Below, piece by piece: positions 57,909 through 64,000 of a stretch of DNA of 64,000 nucleotides. The position numbers and the translations under genes are program-made. The DNA is from Epiperipatus broadwayi (Eukaryota; Onychophora; Udeonychophora; Euonychophora; Peripatidae). Positions within the stretch are counted from its first letter, which is position 1, and every line of letters begins with the position of its first letter. The notes beneath the pieces are model-generated. The model had not been told where the DNA came from and made no database searches. It saw only the letters and a list, made by a program, of their open reading frames with translations. The stretch covers positions 90,757 through 154,756 of the forward strand of contig JAQFVV010013333.1 of the NCBI GenBank assembly GCA_028023455.1, read 5' to 3'.

Positions 57909-60900
57909 CAGTGGTTCTTAAAAAGTGGGGATCCCGAAAAAAAATTGGAAAATTGGTCCTCTTTAACTTTTTTTATAAATTTTCTACTATGAATAAAAAT
58001 TTGTATTCATTCAAATGAAAAAATCATTTGACACATGCTTTGAACAAATTGTTCAACTACAGTCACACTGTACAGATGCCATCGTACTTATGAATATTCA
58101 GATATACAAACAGACTGCTGTGAAGTCAAAATTGTTTGTAATACTGCCGCAAGTCCGAATTTTGAGTTGCACATCTCCTGCCTTGTGGAAACCCTGCAGA
58201 ACAATGCCTAGTCTATACACCAACAGTTCCAAAAATCTAAATGCAGTTCTCAACACCTAACAGAGCACTAGTCTCTCTAATAATGGAATTTTCAAATTCA
58301 AAAATTGGTAACTTATAATTTATGCAAACAACATTTAGAAAGGTGTGATAACTATAAAAGATATATGTGCAGACACTTATACCTGTTAAAAATTAGTATT
58401 TAGAAAACAAAATAACAATTGCCATTTTTTGTATTAATATTTGTGTTTATTTAATATAAGAAAATTATATGAATAATGAAATTCTTACACATATTACTAT
58501 TTTATATAGTAAAATAAAACAGTTGACGAACAATGAAATGAAAACAAAAATTAATACAGAAGCTATAGAATTTAAGAACAATGTTTCAAAGTTACACATG
58601 TAACATGTAATGTTCTGAAATATTGTTATGGGTATTTGAAAAAAGCAAATTTCATATTAGATACTAGTCCTGAAATAAAATTGGAAAAACGTTATTAAAA
58701 AACCAACTGAAGATGAAAATCAAATAATTAGTTGCTTGTTATTAAATCGTCCATTTGTAAATACAAAACCATCTTATGATCATAATTATATGATGCACTT
58801 AATTTTAAAAGAGTCACAATTACTAAAATATCTAAATATTTCAATAAAAAATTACTTCTTATATTAAATAAACACAAATATTAATACATTTTGTTTTCCT
58901 AATACAAATTTTTAATAGATCATATATCTTATTACAATACTTCTAATAATTATCACACCTTCCTAATTTGTATAAATTACAAGTCAGTTTTCTAAATTGA
59001 ATATTCCATTTAGATTCGCATGTCATTAGGTGCCAGAAGCCGCATTTAGATGCTCCTAACAGTTCCCACTCAGTAAGTTAATGGTTTTTAGACAGTGTTT
59101 GGTAATATGCTTGTTGGCCTATTTTGAAATGTAACTCATTCATAAATAGGGTGCTGTCTATATACTGAATTTACCTTATTTGTATGTTTTGTATATTATT
59201 GAAAGATACATTTTGTGTTTTTATCTAGTGCCTAATGAATTTTGTGAATGAGGCTTTAGCAACCAGCTTAATATATAGATTTATCTTACATATCATGAAA
59301 TAAGTCAGTAAATTATTTCTCCACATTTCATTTATGTATATCCAACAATATTCATTAAATTTGCTGATCAAAATTGACATTTAAAAGTTGGGTTATGTAA
59401 AAATATGTTAAGAGTTTGTATAATGCATTTTCCTAAATTAAAAGCATGTTTTATGAAAATATTATTAAGAACTTGTTCATCATTTATAATTATTTTTTTA
59501 TAAAATGTGTATGCTTATTTCAGAATATTATTCCTAAATATGGATAAATGGTTAAGAAAGAACCATGTCAGTTTAGTTGCAGAAATTCTTATTTGAAACA
59601 GAAAGCAATAAAAAAAAAAAAAAATGAGCCAAACATATCAACAGCTCATAAAAAAAGGAGAATGTACAATAAATCATATTTAGGTACTTTCTACCTGTAA
59701 TTATAATGAACAATTATCTTTATGCTTATTATACAATAAAACTTTAGCAGCCAAAAATAACAAGCCTGCAAAATTAGAAAGACATTTGAATACAAAGCAT
59801 ACTGCTTGTTCAAGAAAGCCTATAGAATATTAAAGATTATTAAATTCATCAAATCAAAATACAAGTTTATTTTAAAAATATTACCATTTACGAAAAATGC
59901 ATGCTGCCATCTTACCAGGTATCATATTTAATAGCAATATCTAAAAAATCATATATAATTAAGGAAGAACTGATTTTACCTGCTGCAGTACAAATAACGA
60001 AACTATTTGGGAAAAAGGTATGCAGATGAATTAAGGAAATTTTCACTTTCTAATGATTCAGTAAGTAAAAAAATTTTGGAAATTAGCAGTGACCAATTTC
60101 GGCAACTTATCCAGAGAATCAAAAAAAGCCCGAAATTTTCAATTCTGCTGGATGAGTCGACAGACCATTATAAATTTGCCTCAATTCTTAGTGTATGTTA
60201 CGTACTGCTATGATGGTAATATACACAAAGATTTACTATTTTGTCAGCCAATAAACTGTTGTACTACAGGCGAAGATCCTTTTTTAAAACTAAATGATTT
60301 TTTTCAAGATGATTAAATTGGAAAGATGCCATAAAGATTATCAATTTTATAAAATGTCATGCAGTGAATTGTAGGTCATTTACAATTTTATGCAAGGATA
60401 TGGAGTCAGATAACCAACAAGTCTTATTACATACAAAAGTTAGATGGTGATCAAAGGGACGAGTTTTAAAATGATTAATACAGTTGAAAATAAATTCTAT
60501 TTTTATCAGAAAAAAAGTGATCTTTCTAATCTCTTTCAATTTGAAACTTGGGTTTGTAAATTGTTATTTGTCTGATATATTTGAGAAATTAAATGAAATA
60601 AACATGTCTCTTCAAGGTGAGAATATAAACATTTTAATTTTATATGATAAAATTCATGCATTTAAGAAAAAGATAAGCATATGGAATTCAGGTATGAAAA
60701 ATGGCACATTTGAAATGTTTTCAAGTACAAATGACTTTATTAGTGAAAATAATTTGGATAAGAATTTAATTAAGAAAAGCACAATTAATCATTTATCATG
60801 TTTATACAAAGAATTGATACATAATATTCATCAGATTTAAATATAGAAAAGCTCACTTGGGTTCAAAATATTTTAATAGAAATGCAGCACGTAAAACATT

Positions 60901-61504
60901 TGCCTAAAATGCACAAGAAGAAATTGCTGAATTCAATTCTGATTTGAGACTTAAAAACCAAGTTTAGTAAACTGTCAATAAATTCTTTTTGGCTCACAAT
61001 AAAAACAGAATATGTTATTGTCTGAATTGGCAATAGTAATTTCTTTTTACATTTGCTAGTAATTATTTGTGTGAAACTGCGTTTTCGGTAATGGTAAACA
61101 TAAAAACTAAAAAGCGCAATCATCTTACCAATATTGAAAACACTATATGACCTCCATTGACAAAAATTGAACCAAGATTACATTTATGGTGCCTAAATAG
61201 GCAAGCTCACCCATCCCACTAAATTTAATTTTAATGTACTGTTAATAATATTATTAATATTGTTTATTTTTTCCTTTTTAAAATTTTTTTTTTTACAATG
61301 TTGTAAGTACTATAGACATTTTTATTAAATTTTTAGTTCTTGTGATTTACACATATTTTTTCAAAGATGATTTATTATATTTATATAATAAAATATAGAT
61401 TTCATACAATGTTGTTTTAATACTTTTTTTCACATTTATGTTTGGGATCGTTGGAAATTTTTTAATTTGAAAGGGAGTTGAGAACTAAAAAAGTTTAACC
61501 ACTG
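57909..61504 (+). mobile_element. hAT transposon, near full length, with ends and decayed 8-bp duplication
   Basis: The left end CAGTGGTTCTTAAAAAGTGG (57909) and the reverse-complemented right end CAGTGGTTAAACTTTTTTAG (ending at 61504) share the hAT terminal signature CAGTGGTT. Flanking octamers are TCCTAGAC (57901-57908) and CCTTAGAT (61505-61512). They agree at 5 of 8 positions, the three differences are all C/T changes, and they resemble the hAT target consensus nnCTAGAn. The 3.6-kb interior encodes a broken ZBED5/FAM200/SCAND3-type transposase (59540-61222) after a 1.6-kb non-coding 5' region. This is a fossil DNA transposon copy with all parts in place. Confidence 0.85.
59540..61222 (+). 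pseudogene. hAT transposase, ZBED5/FAM200-like, inactivated
   Basis: It begins MDKWLRK at 59540, a typical start of this family. A BED-like zinc-finger remnant reads NKPAKLERHLNTKH (about 59758-59802). EELILPAA, then YADELRKFSLSNDSVSKKIL and IQRIKKSPKFSILLDESTDH (about 59965-60170) form the conserved core, including the catalytic-region LDESTD. TTGEDPFLKLNDFF follows (about 60266-60306), then NCRSFTILCKDMESDNQQ (about 60365-60420). The C-terminal dimerisation block reads ASNYLCETAFSVMVNIKTKK (about 61052-61110), ending LNRQAHPSH and a stop at 61222. At least several frameshifts and stops separate these blocks, so no active enzyme is possible. Family members bind the element ends and cut and paste the DNA. 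Confidence 0.8.
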
Positions 61505-61512
61505 CCTTAGAT

Positions 61513-61890
61513 ATCAAGATAAAATTCAAAAACACATCTTTTTTTTTTTATAATACTTTTAACACAATGCCTAAAGAATTGCAATTGTGAATTAGTTATC
61601 TAGTTCAAGCTAAAACAAAATGTTTAAAATATTTATAGCAGTGTAAGAAAATGTAATAGAATCAAACAAAAGCCTAAAGAAATGGATAATTAGGTTAGAT
61701 AGTAATATGCAAAATAAATGAAAAAAACCTGATAGAAAAAATATGAATTGCATGTGACAATCTCACTACTCTCAAACTAAAACAGAATAAAAAAAATCAA
61801 TGGAATGCAATGAATGTTTTAATATATAATTAAAAACTAAAGCACCATACAAAAATTCAATACTATTTTAATTACAGTGTAAAACACAAC
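61513..61890. other. Short A+T-rich spacer between hAT and LINE
   Basis: Nothing recognised. Confidence 0.5.
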
Positions 61891-61899
61891 TAATAGTAA

Positions 61900-64000
61900 A
61901 TTATTAAATGTGTATTAAAATGAAAACCATAATTGTGATTAAATGATAAAGTGAAATTAAAAAAAAAAAAGGGGGGGGAGTTATATAAATAAAAAGTCTT
62001 GGAAAAAAATAGATGAGTACATAAAATTTTAGTTTTATTAAATTGAATAAAATCAAAGATAAAATCCTTATAAGTACTGGTCATATAAAATATAGAGAAC
62101 CCAAGGGAATCTAATAGGAAACTTAAAAGATTGTGAGATCTGATATAGAATTTCGAGATATGGATATATCCAAGAGCAAATCTGAGATAATTATATATTG
62201 AGAGTAAATCTTATATAAAAATTTAATGTCTTTTTTTTTTGTCAAAAAATGCTAAAAGTCATTGATATAGTTAATATTCAGTGCATCTAACAAATGTATT
62301 TTCAATTTTATGAATATCTCTATTAGAATGTGGACTCCAAATAAATGAATTGGATTCTAAGATGGGGGGCGGATCAAAGAAAGGAAAAAATTATATTTAA
62401 TGGACTGGTTAAAGATTTTACTTTGTCTATGGATGACCCCATTATTATAAAAGCTATTTATTATGTACGATGATTAAAAACAAAAGACATTTCTAGAAAT
62501 AATCCCAAATTCATTCTGTTTTTACAAATACTTTAGAGTCATAGATAGAACTGGAAGGATAGAGTATAAGATTTCAAGTAGGGTAATTATTAAATATAAT
62601 TTTGTTATTGAAACACCATATAGAAAAAAATGTCATTCTTTAATAAGAAGCAATTAATGTGTTTGAAGCTATAATCATCAGCATAGCAGAAGAAATGAGA
62701 GTATTGCTATCAAATTATTAATATATATATATATATATTAAACAATAATGAGGTAAGCATGCTGTCTTTGGGTACTCCAAAAGAGTAATAGTAGTGAAGA
62801 TGTTATACTATTAAATTTAGCAACAACATTCAAGAGTAAATGAAGAATTCAAATCATTTAATATATTTTAAGAGATTTAAAAATTAGTTAATTTGGCAAG
62901 AATTAATGGTCAACTTTATCAAAGTCTTTAAGATATGTCAAAATAAATGACACCAAGCTTGCTCTAGTCTTCTGTGGTACAAGGAATATATTAGAGATGA
63001 TTTTTTCAAGTGATTCATTAGATAAAAAAAAAACTATGCCAATTTGGGGGGGGGGGCTAAAAATTTGTTATTTAAAATAATTTTGTCATAAATATCTCTC
63101 TCAAAGATTCTGACAATGATACGTAAAAACAGAAAAAGATCTATAATTGAGGCCAATTTTTAGAACCATTTTTAAATATAGGAATTTCCTAGGGAAAATT
63201 GTCATTTCATAACGCTATTTAATAATGACAATGAAGAAAGACAATAAGTTTAGCACATCTTTTATATATAAAAGGAATATAAAAGTATCTGGATCCAAAC
63301 TACAATCTAAACTAATCTTGATAAACAGAAAAAATATCAATTTCAGAAAAGGAATCGATTAAATTTTTTTGTGAAAAAAATAGAAATATTAGATGTAGAA
63401 TATCTTGAATCAATTATCTTAGTTAAGTATTTAGCAAAATCATTCACCTTATGTCATATTGTATTTTTTCTTTTAGTTAAACCTAAATCTTTGATTAAAC
63501 TAGAATTTTTAGGTATTAGTTGAAATATTAAGCTTCATATTTTTTTAAAATTTTCATAACTAATTTTATAGATGATTTTGGATAATCCAAAATTAAGTTA
63601 TTATAAAAAAAATTATATTCCCTGTTTTGAGATAGTGGCCGTTATTCTTGGAGGGTTAATAAAAAAACAGGGGGATGGCAATAAAGAATTAAATAACAAA
63701 ATTAGCATCTGAAGATTTTAAAAAGATTCCAATTAAATTTTAGAAAGCTCCAAATAAAGACTTAAGTAATTTTCCTTTTTGTAATTCCTTCTGATAAATC
63801 AAGAGAATAAATTTTAGAACAGCTAATTTTTAAACGGAATTCAAATAGGGATTAGCATAAAAGGATCAAGATATACAATTACAATTAATAGTAGGAAAGT
63901 TATTAAGAAAGTAGTGAAGTATTCCACCGGTTACAATTGGTACTAGAATTATATTATTTGAGGTTTAATAAGTTACTGAATCGCCAACATTGGAGACTTT
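61900..64000 (-). mobile_element. Decayed jockey/CR1-like LINE ORF2, runs off the right edge
   Basis: Minus-strand fragments lie in RT order from right to left. IPIFKNGSKN (about 63145-63185) matches VIPIFKKGD....NYRPI. DFDKVDH (about 62910-62935) matches DFSKAFDTVDH. GVPKDSMLTSLL (about 62740-62780) matches the GVPQGS+LGPLLF motif. WSPHSNRDIHKIE (about 62295-62345) matches the post-RT WSPH.KKDI..IE.VQR block of CR1/jockey-type elements. ALGYIHISKF and RSHNLL (about 62100-62200) match the following RTRGH block. Stops and frameshifts are frequent. The 5' part lies beyond 64000. Confidence 0.6.

Noticed and set aside
1-64000. CRISPR array, operon or prokaryotic defence system
   Set aside because: No regularly spaced direct repeats, no ribosome binding sites or gene clusters. 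Spliced exons and LINE/hAT content show eukaryotic nuclear DNA.

Overview
This window is eukaryotic, intron-containing, strongly A+T-rich DNA (roughly three quarters A+T by eye). It looks like an invertebrate animal nuclear genome. There are no operons, ribosome binding sites, CRISPR arrays or long host ORFs. Most recognisable sequence is transposable-element debris: several non-LTR retrotransposon lineages, hAT transposons and many palindromic or inverted-repeat elements. The species cannot be fixed from the sequence. All alignments were made by eye.

Host gene. One host gene is supported, on the minus strand. Four exons at 14267-14207, 14123-14005, 3020-2854 and 2560-2512 have splice sites and compatible phases. 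They encode the N-terminus of a BANP/SMAR1-like nuclear protein, from the initiator Met through the conserved IN..I.+RLDSIE coiled coil. The start codon lies just inside an acceptor site, so at least one 5' non-coding exon must lie further right. The rest of the gene, including the BEN domain, is expected left of position 1. The 11-kb intron between exons 2 and 3 is packed with mobile elements.

Layout. Positions 1-2.4 kb hold two LINE 3' fragments. Positions 2.5-14.3 kb hold the BANP exons, with a palindromic retroposon (3.3-4.2 kb), two RTE-like LINE remnants (5.5-9.8 kb) and a CpG-rich inverted-repeat transposon (10.4-12.1 kb) in the long intron. Positions 15-19 kb hold a second palindromic retroposon, two inverted-repeat elements and a degenerate tRNA-Gly. 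Positions 22-30 kb hold a decayed LINE, a decayed hAT transposase and another LINE 3' end. Positions 31-40 kb hold an LTR-like block and several palindromic elements. Positions 43.6-45.4 kb hold two LINE fragments, one with a 213-codon open reverse-transcriptase segment. Positions 48-56 kb hold more palindromes, including a third clean palindromic retroposon copy and a 1.46-kb inverted tetramer. Positions 57.9-61.5 kb hold an almost complete hAT transposon with ends and decayed target-site duplications. Positions 61.9-64 kb hold a jockey/CR1-like LINE running off the right edge.

Most unusual item. One family has copies at 3346-4188, 15356-15904 and 50402-50705, with a decayed copy near 38.6 kb. 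Each copy is a large inverted repeat beginning CTGTATTTTTATATTGG. Two carry tRNA-like pol III promoter segments. The three clean copies share a one-sided tail ending in CTTCAGRAAAAC and sit between direct repeats of 11-16 bp. That looks like LINE-driven retroposition of a giant hairpin rather than an ordinary MITE.
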